Below, one piece after another: positions 35,066-43,171 of a stretch of 64,000 nucleotides of DNA. This DNA comes from Rhodocyclaceae bacterium (GTDB lineage Bacteria > Pseudomonadota > Gammaproteobacteria > Burkholderiales > Rhodocyclaceae). Positions within the stretch are counted from its first letter, which is position 1, and the number at the start of each line of letters is the position of its first letter. The DNA lies in contig JAVBXY010000003.1 of the NCBI GenBank assembly GCA_030824275.1, forward strand, positions 1-64,000, in the 5' to 3' direction. The position numbers and the translations under genes are program-made. The notes under the pieces were generated by a model that saw only the letters and a program-made list of their open reading frames with translations, had not been told where the DNA came from and made no database searches.

Positions 35066-36198
35066 ACCTGATCCTGAGCAACGCACAAATCGTCACCGCC
35101 GACGAAGTATTCACCGGCACCGTGCAGGTGGTCGACGGCCGCATTGCCGATGTCGCCCATGGCAACACCTCATTGCCCGCTGCCATCGATTGCGAAGGCG
35201 ATTACCTGATTCCCGGCCTCATCGAACTGCACACTGACAACATGGAAAAGCACATGATGCCGCGCCCCGGCGTCGAGTGGCCGCTGCTTTCGGCCATGCT
35301 GATCCATGATGCCCAGGTGGCCGCCGCTGGCATCACCACTGTCTTCGATTCCATACGCATCGGCGAGGTCGAGACCAAGAGCGCGAAGCCGCTGGCGATT
35401 GCTCCCATCATCCAGGCCATCCGTCAGGGCATCGACGCCCGTCTGATGCGCGCCGACCACCTGCTGCACTTGCGCTGCGAAATCGCTGCCGACGACGTGA
35501 TCGACGAACTGACGCCGCTGCTCGACGAGCCCCTGCTCAAGCTGCTGTCGATCATGGACCACACCCCCGGCCAGCGGCAATGGACCAACCTCGACAAGTT
35601 CCGCATCTACACGCAAAAGAACGCCCACTGGGACGAAGCCAAGCTGCAATCCGTGATCGCCGAGCTGACGGCCTTGCAGGAGCGCAATGCCGTGCCCAAT
35701 CGTCGCAGCATCGTCGGCTTTGCCCGCGAACGCGGCATTGCCGTCGCCAGCCATGACGACACCACCGCCGAGCATGTTGAAGAAGCCGTCGCCGATGGCG
35801 TGTCGATTTCCGAATTTCCCACCACGGTCGAGGCCGCACGCGCTGCCCGCGACAAGGGTATCGGCATCATGATGGGCGCGCCCAATGTGGTGCGCGGCGG
35901 CTCCCATTCCGGCAACGTCGCCGCCGCCGATCTGGCCCGACTCGATCTGCTCGACGCCTTGTCTTCCGACTACGTGCCGGCCAGCCTGCTGTTTGCTGCT
36001 TTCCTGTTGCGCGACCAGGCCGGCTGGAGCTTGCCGCAGGCCGTGGCGACGGTGACGAAGAACCCGGCTCGCATGGCGAATCTCGACGATCGGGGCGAAA
36101 TCGCTCCCGGCCTGCGCGCCGATCTGGTGCGGGTGCGCGAGAGCGAACACATTCCGCATCCGCTCATGGTCTGGGTGAATGGACAGCGCGCCGCCTAA
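35062..36198 (+). CDS. phnM: Alpha-D-ribose 1-methylphosphonate 5-triphosphate diphosphatase PhnM
   Basis: Removes pyrophosphate from the triphosphorylated phosphonate intermediate. The product is 378 residues, the same as E. coli. It is an amidohydrolase with LIPGLIELHTDNMEKHMMPR near the N-terminus (a variant of the HxH metal site), ASHDDTTAEHVEEAVADGV and MMGAPNVVRGGSHSGNVA. A longer frame overlapping phnL is rejected. It is followed by fosX after 10-22 bases. Confidence 0.97.
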   Translation: MNLILSNAQIVTADEVFTGTVQVVDGRIADVAHGNTSLPAAIDCEGDYLIPGLIELHTDNMEKHMMPRPGVEWPLLSAMLIHDAQVAAAGITTVFDSIRIGEVETKSAKPLAIAPIIQAIRQGIDARLMRADHLLHLRCEIAADDVIDELTPLLDEPLLKLLSIMDHTPGQRQWTNLDKFRIYTQKNAHWDEAKLQSVIAELTALQERNAVPNRRSIVGFARERGIAVASHDDTTAEHVEEAVADGVSISEFPTTVEAARAARDKGIGIMMGAPNVVRGGSHSGNVAAADLARLDLLDALSSDYVPASLLFAAFLLRDQAGWSLPQAVATVTKNPARMANLDDRGEIAPGLRADLVRVRESEHIPHPLMVWVNGQRAA

Positions 36199-36208
36199 AC
36201 GTACCTGA

Positions 36209-36625
36209 ATGCAACTGAGCATGATCGAAGGTCTAAGCCATCTCACCTTCGTGGTGCGCGACATCGCCCGCACGGCCCGCCTATTCGAGCAGGTGCTGGA
36301 TGCGCGGGAAGTCTATGACAGCGGCCCGCGCGGCTTTTCGATCTCGCCGGAAAAGTTCCTGCTGATCGGCGAGCTCTGGATCGCGCTGATGCAGGGAGAT
36401 GGTCCGGCAGAGCGCAGCTATCGCCACGTCGCCTTCAAGATCGCCGAGGCCGACTTCGACGACTACGCAGCGCGCATCGCCGCCGCCGGCATCGACTTTC
36501 GTCCGCCGCGCCCGCGTGTCGAGGGCGAGGGGCGCTCACTCTACTTTTACGATTTCGACAACCACCTGTTCGAACTGCACACCGGCACGCTGGCCGAGCG
36601 GCTGGCCCGCTATGCCAGGGGCTGA
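36209..36625 (+). CDS. fosX: FosX-type fosfomycin hydrolase (glyoxalase/VOC fold)
   Basis: The product is 138 residues from this ATG (134 from MIEGLSHLTF, 12 bases on; neither has a clear SD). It resembles FosX in every block I recall. The metal ligands are in GLSHLTF (His), YRHVAFKIAE (His) and FELHTGTLAERL (Glu). ISPEKFLLIGELWIALMQGD holds the FosX-specific Glu that activates water. The ending YFYDFDNHLFELHTG is diagnostic. FosX opens the epoxide of fosfomycin, itself a phosphonate. It lies inside the C-P lyase operon and overlaps the EEP gene by 14 bases. Confidence 0.88.
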   Translation: MQLSMIEGLSHLTFVVRDIARTARLFEQVLDAREVYDSGPRGFSISPEKFLLIGELWIALMQGDGPAERSYRHVAFKIAEADFDDYAARIAAAGIDFRPPRPRVEGEGRSLYFYDFDNHLFELHTGTLAERLARYARG

Positions 36626-37400
36626 AGCCGGCCATCTCCGGCTGGTCACCATCAACACCTGGAAATGCGACGGCGACTATGCCGCGCGCCTGATCGTGCT
36701 GGAGCGCCAGCTGGCCGCACTGGCGCCGGACGTGGTGGCGATACAGGAAGCCTTTGCCAGCGTGGATGGTCGCTTCGACACGGCAGCCCACTTGGCCGCT
36801 CATCTGGGCATGACTTTCACCTATCTGCCGGAGCGGCGTAAATCGCGCCGGGTGGAAGGCCAATTGCTGGATAGCCATTCCGGCCTGGCGGTGCTGACGC
36901 GCCGGCCGGTGGATGAGCATGCGTTTCTTCCCCTGCCTTCCACGGTCGACGACGGTGGCCGTTCGGCGCTGCTGCTGCGCTGGCGCGAGGGCGGGATGGA
37001 TGTCGTGTTGGGCAATATCCATCTATCCCATCTTGCCGATGGTGGCGCCTTGCGGCGACAGCAATTGGAATCTTTGTTGCGTCATCCCTGGTTTGCCGAA
37101 AATGAGGCGGACCTTGCTGTGGTCTGCGGTGACTTCAACGCCGAACTCACGGCCCCTGAACTGCGCGGGTTCCTCGCGTCGCCCTGGTCATGGCGCAACG
37201 CCTGCGCCGACCTGACGGGCAAACTGACCTATCGGACGGAGGTGGGCGACGGGCGCGATCTGGATCACATACTCATCGGCCCTTCCAGTCGGGTGACGGT
37301 CAGCGATGCGCGCGTCGTTCTCGATCGGCCCGATCCCGAGATTGGCGCCATGGCGAGCGATCACTGCGGCGTAGCGGCGAGTTTTTACAAGGAAAGCTGA
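36612..37400 (+). CDS. Endonuclease/exonuclease/phosphatase-family hydrolase in the phn operon
   Basis: The product is 262 residues of the EEP (DNase I-like) superfamily. Motifs in order: [17 protein letters not shown] (metal Glu), LGNIHLSHL (His), [10 protein letters not shown] (Asp-Asn), RDLDHILIG and ASDHCGVAA (catalytic Asp-His pair). No signal peptide is visible. It overlaps fosX by 14 bases, so it belongs to the C-P lyase operon. The substrate is unknown; a phosphodiester or cyclic phosphate of the pathway is a reasonable guess. Confidence 0.8.
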   Translation: MPGAEAGHLRLVTINTWKCDGDYAARLIVLERQLAALAPDVVAIQEAFASVDGRFDTAAHLAAHLGMTFTYLPERRKSRRVEGQLLDSHSGLAVLTRRPVDEHAFLPLPSTVDDGGRSALLLRWREGGMDVVLGNIHLSHLADGGALRRQQLESLLRHPWFAENEADLAVVCGDFNAELTAPELRGFLASPWSWRNACADLTGKLTYRTEVGDGRDLDHILIGPSSRVTVSDARVVLDRPDPEIGAMASDHCGVAASFYKES

Positions 37401-37448
37401 GTCGGATCGCCGTAACCTCTTCGGGTCACCTCCGGCCTGACGGCCTCC

Positions 37449-37471
37449 CCGTCTCGCCAGCGCCGACTTTT
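37449..37471 (-). repeat. Dispersed repeat, intergenic copy before phnC
   Basis: Minus-strand AAAAGTCGGCGCTGG followed by CGAGACGG has one mismatch to consensus. It lies between the EEP gene and phnC, upstream of the PhnF-type operator. It is one of the few copies in minus orientation. Confidence 0.8.
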
Positions 37472-37515
37472 CCAGCAAAGCATCACGAAACTGCAACAAG
37501 AGCTTCATATAGCTT

Positions 37516-37523
37516 GTCTAGAC
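37516..37523. promoter_or_regulatory. PhnF-type operator, site 3 (phnC)
   Basis: GTCTAGAC followed by TTCT, in the leader or promoter of phnC, 33 bases before the ATG. The same core as sites 1 and 2 suggests that PhnF also controls the transporter. A CATATAGC -10-like sequence lies just upstream (37506-37513). Confidence 0.65.
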
Positions 37524-37555
37524 TTCTCCATCAATTCAACGAAGGAGAAGCCGTC

Positions 37556-38371
37556 ATGCTGGAAATCAGAAACCTCGGCAAGCGTTTCGGCGACGCCACC
37601 GCGCTCAAGTCGGTATCGCTGGATATTCCTGCTGGTCAGATGGTTGGCGTGATCGGTCGCTCCGGCGCTGGCAAGTCCACCCTGCTGCGCATGATCAATC
37701 GTCTGACTGAGCCGACCCATGGCGACATCGTCTGGCGCGGTGAAGCCGTTTCCTCGCTGCGTGGCAAGCCGCTGCTGGCCTGGCGGGCGCGCTGCGCGAT
37801 GATCTTTCAACAGTTCAATCTCGTGCCGCGCCTGGATGTGCTGACCAACGTCATGCTCGGTCGCGCCGCCTACAAGGGCACGCTGCCGTCGTTGTTGAAG
37901 TTGTTCTCTCCCGCCGAACGGGCCATGGCGATCCATGCCCTGGAGCGCTTGGATTGCGCCCAGCTCGCCTTGCAGCGCGCCGAGACCCTGTCCGGCGGGC
38001 AGCAGCAGCGCGTAGCCATCGCCCGTGCCCTGATGCAGGCGCCGGAAATGCTGCTGGCCGACGAGCCCATCGCCTCCCTCGATCCGCGCAGCGCCATCCT
38101 GGTCATGGACGCCCTGCGCCGCATCAACCGCGAGGACGGCATTACCGTGTTGTGCAATCTGCATACCCTGGATACCGCCCGCCAGTATTGCGATCGCATC
38201 ATCGGCATCGCTGCCGGCGAAGTGGTTTTCGACGGCGTGCCGGCTGCCCTCGACGATGCCACCGTACGCCGCATCTACGGTGTCGCCGAGAACGACCAGC
38301 GCTTCGATGAATCGGCGACCTCCACCGCCGCCTTCGATGCCATGCCGCCCCTGGTGGCCGTTGCCGCCTGA
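37556..38371 (+). CDS. phnC: Phosphonate ABC transporter, ATP-binding protein PhnC
   Basis: Energises phosphonate uptake through PhnE. The product is 271 residues. Walker [10 protein letters not shown], signature [15 protein letters not shown] and Walker [14 protein letters not shown] are present, followed by the PhnC-specific [28 protein letters not shown] lies 8 bases before the ATG. Its long leader carries a PhnF operator. phnD follows after 41 bases. Confidence 0.96.
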   Translation: MLEIRNLGKRFGDATALKSVSLDIPAGQMVGVIGRSGAGKSTLLRMINRLTEPTHGDIVWRGEAVSSLRGKPLLAWRARCAMIFQQFNLVPRLDVLTNVMLGRAAYKGTLPSLLKLFSPAERAMAIHALERLDCAQLALQRAETLSGGQQQRVAIARALMQAPEMLLADEPIASLDPRSAILVMDALRRINREDGITVLCNLHTLDTARQYCDRIIGIAAGEVVFDGVPAALDDATVRRIYGVAENDQRFDESATSTAAFDAMPPLVAVAA

Positions 38372-38412
38372 TCCTGCTTTTTCCCTTGCTGCCTTCCCCT
38401 GGAGACCTGCCC

Positions 38413-39333
38413 ATGCAATCCCGCTTTCGCCGTCTTTCCGTCGGCCTTGCCGCCATCGCCCTTACCGCTTCCGCCACGCTGGCCCACGCCGCCGAGGACT
38501 GGAAGAAGAAGTTTCCCGTGGTCTATTTCAGCTCGGTGAGTGCCGAAAATCAGGCTGCCACTTCAGCCCGCTTCAAGGACATGGCCGATGTGTTCAAGCA
38601 GAAGACCGGCGTCGAGCTGAAAATCTTCACCGCCTCCGACTACGCCGGCACCGTGCAGGCTCTGACCTCTGGTCAGATCCAGATGGCCCAGACCGGCGCC
38701 AGCGCCTACGCCAGCGCCTGGATCGATTCCGATGGCCAGGTCGAGCCGCTGGTGACGAACCGGGAACTGGACGGCCAGCTCGGCTACCACTCCATCCTCA
38801 TCGTCAAAACCGACAGCCCCTACAAAAAGCTCGACGATCTCAAGGGCAAGACCCTGGCCTGGGCCGACGCCAATTCCACCTCCGGCTACCTGATTCCCCT
38901 GGTCAGCCTGCGCGGCGCCGGTATCGAGCCGGACAAGTTCTTCGGCAAGACGCTGTTCTCCGGTGGCCATGAGCAGAGCGTGCTGGGCGTGATCAACGGC
39001 CAGTTCGACTCCGCCTTCACCTGGTCTTCCAAGGGCCACAACGCCGGCCAGATTCGCGCCATGGTGGATCGCGGCGTGCTGAAGATGGACCAGTTCCGCG
39101 TGATCTGGGAATCGCCGCTGATCCCCAATCCGGTGGTCGTGGTGCGCAAGGACATGCCGGCTGAAATGAAGCGCGAGTTGCTGGCCTTCTGGACCGATCT
39201 GTACAAGACCCATCCTAAGGTGGCCGAGTCCGCCGCCCGTGGCAAGACCACCGGCTTCGTCGCCGCCACGCACGAGATGTACAAGCCGGTGCTGGATGCC
39301 GCCCTGGAAGTGCGCAAGAACCGCAAGAAGTAA
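38413..39333 (+). CDS. phnD: Phosphonate-binding periplasmic protein PhnD
   Basis: Periplasmic receptor of the phosphonate transporter. The product is 306 residues with a signal peptide cleaved near AHA-AED (about residue 25). The mature protein has VYFSSVSAENQAATSARF, the GAS-type ligand loop QMAQTGASAYASAW and YHSILIVKTDSPYKKLDDLK, typical of PhnD/PtxB/PhnS-like binders. GGAGA serves as SD. A terminator-like hairpin separates it from phnE. Confidence 0.95.
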   Translation: MQSRFRRLSVGLAAIALTASATLAHAAEDWKKKFPVVYFSSVSAENQAATSARFKDMADVFKQKTGVELKIFTASDYAGTVQALTSGQIQMAQTGASAYASAWIDSDGQVEPLVTNRELDGQLGYHSILIVKTDSPYKKLDDLKGKTLAWADANSTSGYLIPLVSLRGAGIEPDKFFGKTLFSGGHEQSVLGVINGQFDSAFTWSSKGHNAGQIRAMVDRGVLKMDQFRVIWESPLIPNPVVVVRKDMPAEMKRELLAFWTDLYKTHPKVAESAARGKTTGFVAATHEMYKPVLDAALEVRKNRKK

Positions 39334-39344
39334 TTCTTCCTATC

Positions 39345-39381
39345 GGCCGGGACTGCCCTTGAAGGCGGCCCCGGCCTTTTT
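39345..39381 (+). terminator. Hairpin with T run between phnD and phnE
   Basis: GGCCGGG (39345-39351) pairs with CCCGGCC (39370-39376), followed by TTTTT (39377-39381). An inner stem is possible. Placed after the binding-protein gene, it probably lowers permease expression relative to PhnD by partial termination or protects the phnD message. Confidence 0.65.
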
Positions 39382-39396
39382 CTGGTTACACGATCC

Positions 39397-40260
39397 ATGA
39401 CATCCCCCAGCGCCGTCGCCCTCTCCTTCGAGACGGAATTCCGCGCCCTCGGTGCCCGCAAGCGGCTGGTTTCGCTGGCCTATGGCGCCCTGTTTCTGCT
39501 GGCGCTCGGTCTGTCGACCTGGGTCGGCGAGTTCGATCCGCTCAAGCTGTTGCGCAGCCTGCCGCGCATCCACGAATACGCTGTCAAGACCATGCCGACA
39601 TTGAGCATGGCCACCCTGTGGCACGACCTCAACGAATGGTTCTACGCCCCCGGCAAATGGCTGACGCTGCTGTGGGAAACCATACTCATCGCCTATACCG
39701 CCACGCTGCTCGGCACGGTCGGTGCATTGGCCCTGTGTTTCCACGCCGCGCAGAATCTGCGACGCGGTACCGTCAGCTACTGGCTGGTGCGCCGCATCTT
39801 CGAAGTGGCGCGGACGATTCCCGATCTGGTGTACGCCTTGATCTTCGTCTTTGCCTTCGGCATCGGGCCGCTGGCCGGCATCCTAGCCATCGCAGTCCAC
39901 ACGATGGGCGGTTCGGGCAAGCTGTTCGCCGAGACGGTGGAGAACATCGACATGAAGCCGGTGGAGGGCCTGCGCGCCACCGGCGCCAACTGGTTGCAGA
40001 TGGTTCGCTACGCCGTGCTGCCGCAGGTGCTGCCGAACTTCGCCACCTTCACGCTTTGGCGTTTCGAGATCAACGTGCGCACCGCCAGCGTGATCGGTTT
40101 CGTCGGCGCTGGTGGCATCGGCCAGGAGTTGTACACGGCCATCCGCATGCTGTATTACGAGGACATCAGCGCGCTGCTGCTGCTGCTGGTGGTCACGGTC
40201 ATGCTCATCGACGTCGGCTGCGAAAAGCTGCGCCACGGCATGATTGGCAAGGAGCATTGA
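39397..40260 (+). CDS. phnE: Phosphonate ABC transporter permease PhnE (first)
   Basis: Inner-membrane permease of 287 residues with about six membrane segments. The binding-protein-dependent loop reads ENIDMKPVEGLRATGANWLQ, followed by VIGFVGAGGIGQEL. The first membrane span is at about 27-45. It forms a heterodimer, by inference, with the second PhnE immediately downstream (one base gap). The VGAGGIG motif resembles the dispersed repeat's peptide but is a normal family motif. Confidence 0.95.
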   Translation: MTSPSAVALSFETEFRALGARKRLVSLAYGALFLLALGLSTWVGEFDPLKLLRSLPRIHEYAVKTMPTLSMATLWHDLNEWFYAPGKWLTLLWETILIAYTATLLGTVGALALCFHAAQNLRRGTVSYWLVRRIFEVARTIPDLVYALIFVFAFGIGPLAGILAIAVHTMGGSGKLFAETVENIDMKPVEGLRATGANWLQMVRYAVLPQVLPNFATFTLWRFEINVRTASVIGFVGAGGIGQELYTAIRMLYYEDISALLLLLVVTVMLIDVGCEKLRHGMIGKEH

Positions 40261-40261
40261 A

Positions 40262-41137
40262 ATGCGTGAACTGATTTCCGACATCGATGCCGCCGCCATC
40301 GCCGACACGCGTGCGCGCTATCCGCTGGCCTTTGCCGCGCCGCTGCCGGTGCGGCTGGGCCGCTGGGGCGCATGGCTGGCGTTCGTGGTGTTCACCGCAT
40401 ATTGTTTCTGGACCTTCGAGGTGTCGCCGGTCCGGCTCTGGGCGGGTTCCGGCAAGCTGATGGAGGTGGCCTCGCATCTCTTCCCGCCGACGGTGGGCGA
40501 GGCCTTCAACGACTACCTCTGGGCCTTGTTGCAGACTATCGCCATGGCCTTCATCGGCACGGTGATCGCATCCGTGCTGGCGCTGCCGCTGGGCCTGCTC
40601 TGTGCCCGCAACGTCCTGCCGGTGCGTATCGCCCAGTTTCTTTTCCGTCGCACCAGCGACACCCTGCGCGGCATCGATCAGGTGATCTGGGCGCTGATCT
40701 TTGTTCGTGCCGTCGGTCTTGGTCCCCTGGCCGGCATTCTCGCCATCATTATTTCGGACACCGGGACGCTGGCCAAGCTGTATTCAGAAGCCATCGAAAA
40801 TGCCGAGAAGAAGCCGGTGGACGGCATCCGTGCCTGCGGTGGCAATGCCTTGCAGACCATCCGCTTCGGCATCCTGCCCCAGGTGCTGCCGCTGATGCTG
40901 TCGAACGCGCTGTACATGTTCGAATCCAACACCCGTTCGGCCACCATTCTCGGCATCGTCGGCGCCGGCGGCATCGGCTTCTATCTGGCGGACCGCATCC
41001 GCACCATGCTGTGGGAAGAAGCCAGCTTCATCATGATCATGATCCTCGTCGCCGTGTATCTGATCGACTGGCTGTCCAAACTGGTTCGCAGGCGCCTGAT
41101 CGGGGCCGCGCCGGATACGGCCGGCGGGCTGCATTAG
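40262..41137 (+). CDS. phnE: Phosphonate ABC transporter permease PhnE (second)
   Basis: The product is 291 residues, homologous to the preceding permease. The loop ENAEKKPVDGIRACGGNALQ and GIVGAGGIGFYLADRIR are present. The ATG giving MRELISDIDAA is preferred to a TTG six codons upstream. Two tandem phnE genes are a common variant, in E. coli represented by two fused or interrupted halves. It ends 19 bases before the convergent EAL-GGDEF gene, a gap holding the 12-bp palindrome CCAGGTACCTGG. Confidence 0.95.
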   Translation: MRELISDIDAAAIADTRARYPLAFAAPLPVRLGRWGAWLAFVVFTAYCFWTFEVSPVRLWAGSGKLMEVASHLFPPTVGEAFNDYLWALLQTIAMAFIGTVIASVLALPLGLLCARNVLPVRIAQFLFRRTSDTLRGIDQVIWALIFVRAVGLGPLAGILAIIISDTGTLAKLYSEAIENAEKKPVDGIRACGGNALQTIRFGILPQVLPLMLSNALYMFESNTRSATILGIVGAGGIGFYLADRIRTMLWEEASFIMIMILVAVYLIDWLSKLVRRRLIGAAPDTAGGLH

Positions 41138-41156
41138 GCGACCCAGGTACCTGGAA

Positions 41157-42998
41157 TCAAGTACCCCGGCGGCGCTCGACGAAAAGGCTGCTGCCGCGAG
41201 TTTTCTTGGCCTGGTGCTTGGCGTCGGACACGGCGGAGGCCACGTCGTGCTGCGAATGGAAACTGCCGGTCGCCACGGGAACACAACCCAGGGACAGGGC
41301 CGGCAGCGAGTGAAAGACCTGCTGGCCGCGTCGATCCTCGGCCGTGAAGCCGCTGGCGACCAGGTGTTCTGGTTCCACCATGTTGGCGATGCGGCTGTCG
41401 AAGAGCGACAGGGCGTGTCGGCAACGGGCTTCCCAGTCGTGGCTCTGGAACAACAGCATGAAGTCGTCACCGCCGACGTGGCCGAGGAAATCCTCGCGAG
41501 GCTCGATCACTTCGCTCAGCACCTGCGCCAGCATCAGGATGACCTCGTCGCCGCGCCGGTAGCCGTAGACGTCGTTGTAGGGCTTGAAAGAATCCAGGTC
41601 GGCGTAGCAGGCGACGAAGCAGGTCTCCGAGGCCAGCAGGCGCTCGATGTGTTCGTTGATCGGCACGTTGCCCGGTAGCTGGGTCAATGGATTGGCGTGG
41701 CGCGCCGAGCGGATCTGCATGTCGGTGATCAGACCCATCAATTCCCGGCTGGAGCCGACACCGAGGTAGCGCCCTTCGCGGGTGACGATGAAGCCGTCCG
41801 AAAACGAATGCTGGTCGGCGCTGCCGATCAGGCGTGCCACGTCCTGCACGCTGGCCGTGTGATCCACCATGATCGGCTGCCCGTCCATCAGCATGCGGCA
41901 GGGCTTCTTGCCGTAAAGCTCGCGGCGGAAGGGGCGGGCGAAGCGGTCGATCAGAACGTGACGATTGATCATGCCGACCGGACGCTCTGCCTCGACGACA
42001 GGCAGGGTCAGCAGGTGAGGCTCGCGCTCGAAGCGAGCATAGACGGTGTCGTTGTCCATGTTGGGTGATACCGGCTCCAGCGGCCGCAGCAACTGGCGGA
42101 TCGGTGCGAGACCGGCGTTGTTGGTGCCCTGGCGCGGATAGACGATGATGCGGGCGCTGTCGAGCAGCTTGTGGATGCGCTGGGTTGGCGTCGATGCCGG
42201 TGTCGCCATGGGCTTGGCGATGAGAAAGCCCTGGGCGAAGCGGATGCCGAGGTCACGCACGGTGATGAATTCGGATTCGGTTTCGATGCCTTCGGCGACC
42301 AGTTGCGTGCCGCAGGTTTCGGCGATTTCGTGCATGGCGCGGACGAGCTGGAACTTCAGCGGGTCGTCGGCGATGCCGCTGATGAAATGGCGGTCGATCT
42401 TGACGAACTCGGGACGCACTTCCGACCACATGCGCAGATTGGAAAAGCCTTCGCCGAGGTCGTCGATGGCGATCTGATAGCCGAAGCGGCGATAGTCGGC
42501 CAGCGTGTCGTGCAGCGCCGCGAAGTCACTGACCAGGTGGTTCTCGGTCAGTTCGATGACAACCTGTGACGGCGTCAGACCGATGGATTCCATCAGCGGC
42601 GCATCGCCGGTGCTGCGGAACAGCGTGTCCTGAAGGCAGGGCACGCTGGCGTTGATGAAGAGCTTGCCGGGCAGATCGAGATCGGCATAGCTGGTGAGCA
42701 CGACTTCGCGGCACAGATGTTCGAGTTCGCAGACCAGACCGGCCTGGCGCGCCAGATCGAAAAGGGCCTGGGGCGAGTGCAGCGCCGAGTCGGCGGGGCC
42801 GCGTATCAATCCCTCGAAAGCGAAGTATTCGCCGCTGTGCATGTCCAGGATGGGTTGGTACACCGCATGCAGCTTGCGCGAGGACATCAGGTCGAAGAAT
42901 CCGGCCAGTCGCGCGTGCGTCGGCTGGCCGGATGCGGCGGCGGGCGCCATGCCGGAACCGGCATCCTGGCGTTCCAGGAGAATGAATGAAGGAGGCAT
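41157..42998 (-). CDS. EAL-CBS-GGDEF c-di-GMP signalling protein
   Basis: The product is 613 residues with no membrane segment. The EAL domain (about 30-270) keeps the catalytic set: FEGLIRG (EGL variant), FINAS, IELTEN, IAIDDLGEGFSNL, VKIDR and LVAEGIE. CBS-like modules (about 320-440) bind an adenylate ligand in many proteins. The GGDEF domain (about 455-605) has ADLDSFKPYND and GGDDF; the Glu-to-Asp change and PRED at the I-site leave cyclase activity uncertain. Net phosphodiesterase activity is the simplest guess. It is the last gene on the minus strand after the lipid operon, 71 bases from the small ORF. Confidence 0.9.
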   Translation of the reverse strand: MPPSFILLERQDAGSGMAPAAASGQPTHARLAGFFDLMSSRKLHAVYQPILDMHSGEYFAFEGLIRGPADSALHSPQALFDLARQAGLVCELEHLCREVVLTSYADLDLPGKLFINASVPCLQDTLFRSTGDAPLMESIGLTPSQVVIELTENHLVSDFAALHDTLADYRRFGYQIAIDDLGEGFSNLRMWSEVRPEFVKIDRHFISGIADDPLKFQLVRAMHEIAETCGTQLVAEGIETESEFITVRDLGIRFAQGFLIAKPMATPASTPTQRIHKLLDSARIIVYPRQGTNNAGLAPIRQLLRPLEPVSPNMDNDTVYARFEREPHLLTLPVVEAERPVGMINRHVLIDRFARPFRRELYGKKPCRMLMDGQPIMVDHTASVQDVARLIGSADQHSFSDGFIVTREGRYLGVGSSRELMGLITDMQIRSARHANPLTQLPGNVPINEHIERLLASETCFVACYADLDSFKPYNDVYGYRRGDEVILMLAQVLSEVIEPREDFLGHVGGDDFMLLFQSHDWEARCRHALSLFDSRIANMVEPEHLVASGFTAEDRRGQQVFHSLPALSLGCVPVATGSFHSQHDVASAVSDAKHQAKKTRGSSLFVERRRGT

Positions 42999-43069
42999 GG
43001 CGAGGTTCCCGTGGGCTGAGACGGAGGAGACTAGCCGCTCAAGATTGCGCGCCGGTTACAGGTCGCGAC

Positions 43070-43171
43070 TTACAGGTCATCCAGTTGCCAGATGATGATC
43101 AGGCCCGGATCGAAGAGCCGGTTGATGATTTCGCAAAGTCGGGCGGTGAGATCGAAGGTATTGCGGATCAT
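43070..43171 (-). CDS. 33-residue small ORF coupled to the PlcP-like gene
   Basis: MIRNTFDLTARLCEIINRLF followed by DPGLIIIWQLDDL, 33 residues. An excellent SD, AGGAGG, lies five bases before the ATG. The ATG overlaps the stop of the upstream phosphoesterase gene (ATGA). The peptide has an amphipathic helix followed by a short hydrophobic LIIIW segment and an acidic end, suggesting membrane-surface binding. I do not recognise it. The SD and coupling argue that it is translated. Confidence 0.6.
   Translation of the reverse strand: MIRNTFDLTARLCEIINRLFDPGLIIIWQLDDL

Noticed and set aside
40101..40123. GTCGGCGCTGGTGGCATCGG in phnE resembling the dispersed repeat (also near 40958)
   Set aside because: It encodes the permease family's own VGAGGIG motif, expected in every PhnE, and does not extend over the rest of the repeat.
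41143..41154. 12-bp palindrome CCAGGTACCTGG between phnE and the EAL-GGDEF gene
   Set aside because: Too short, with no loop or T run; may be chance in the 19-base convergent gap.
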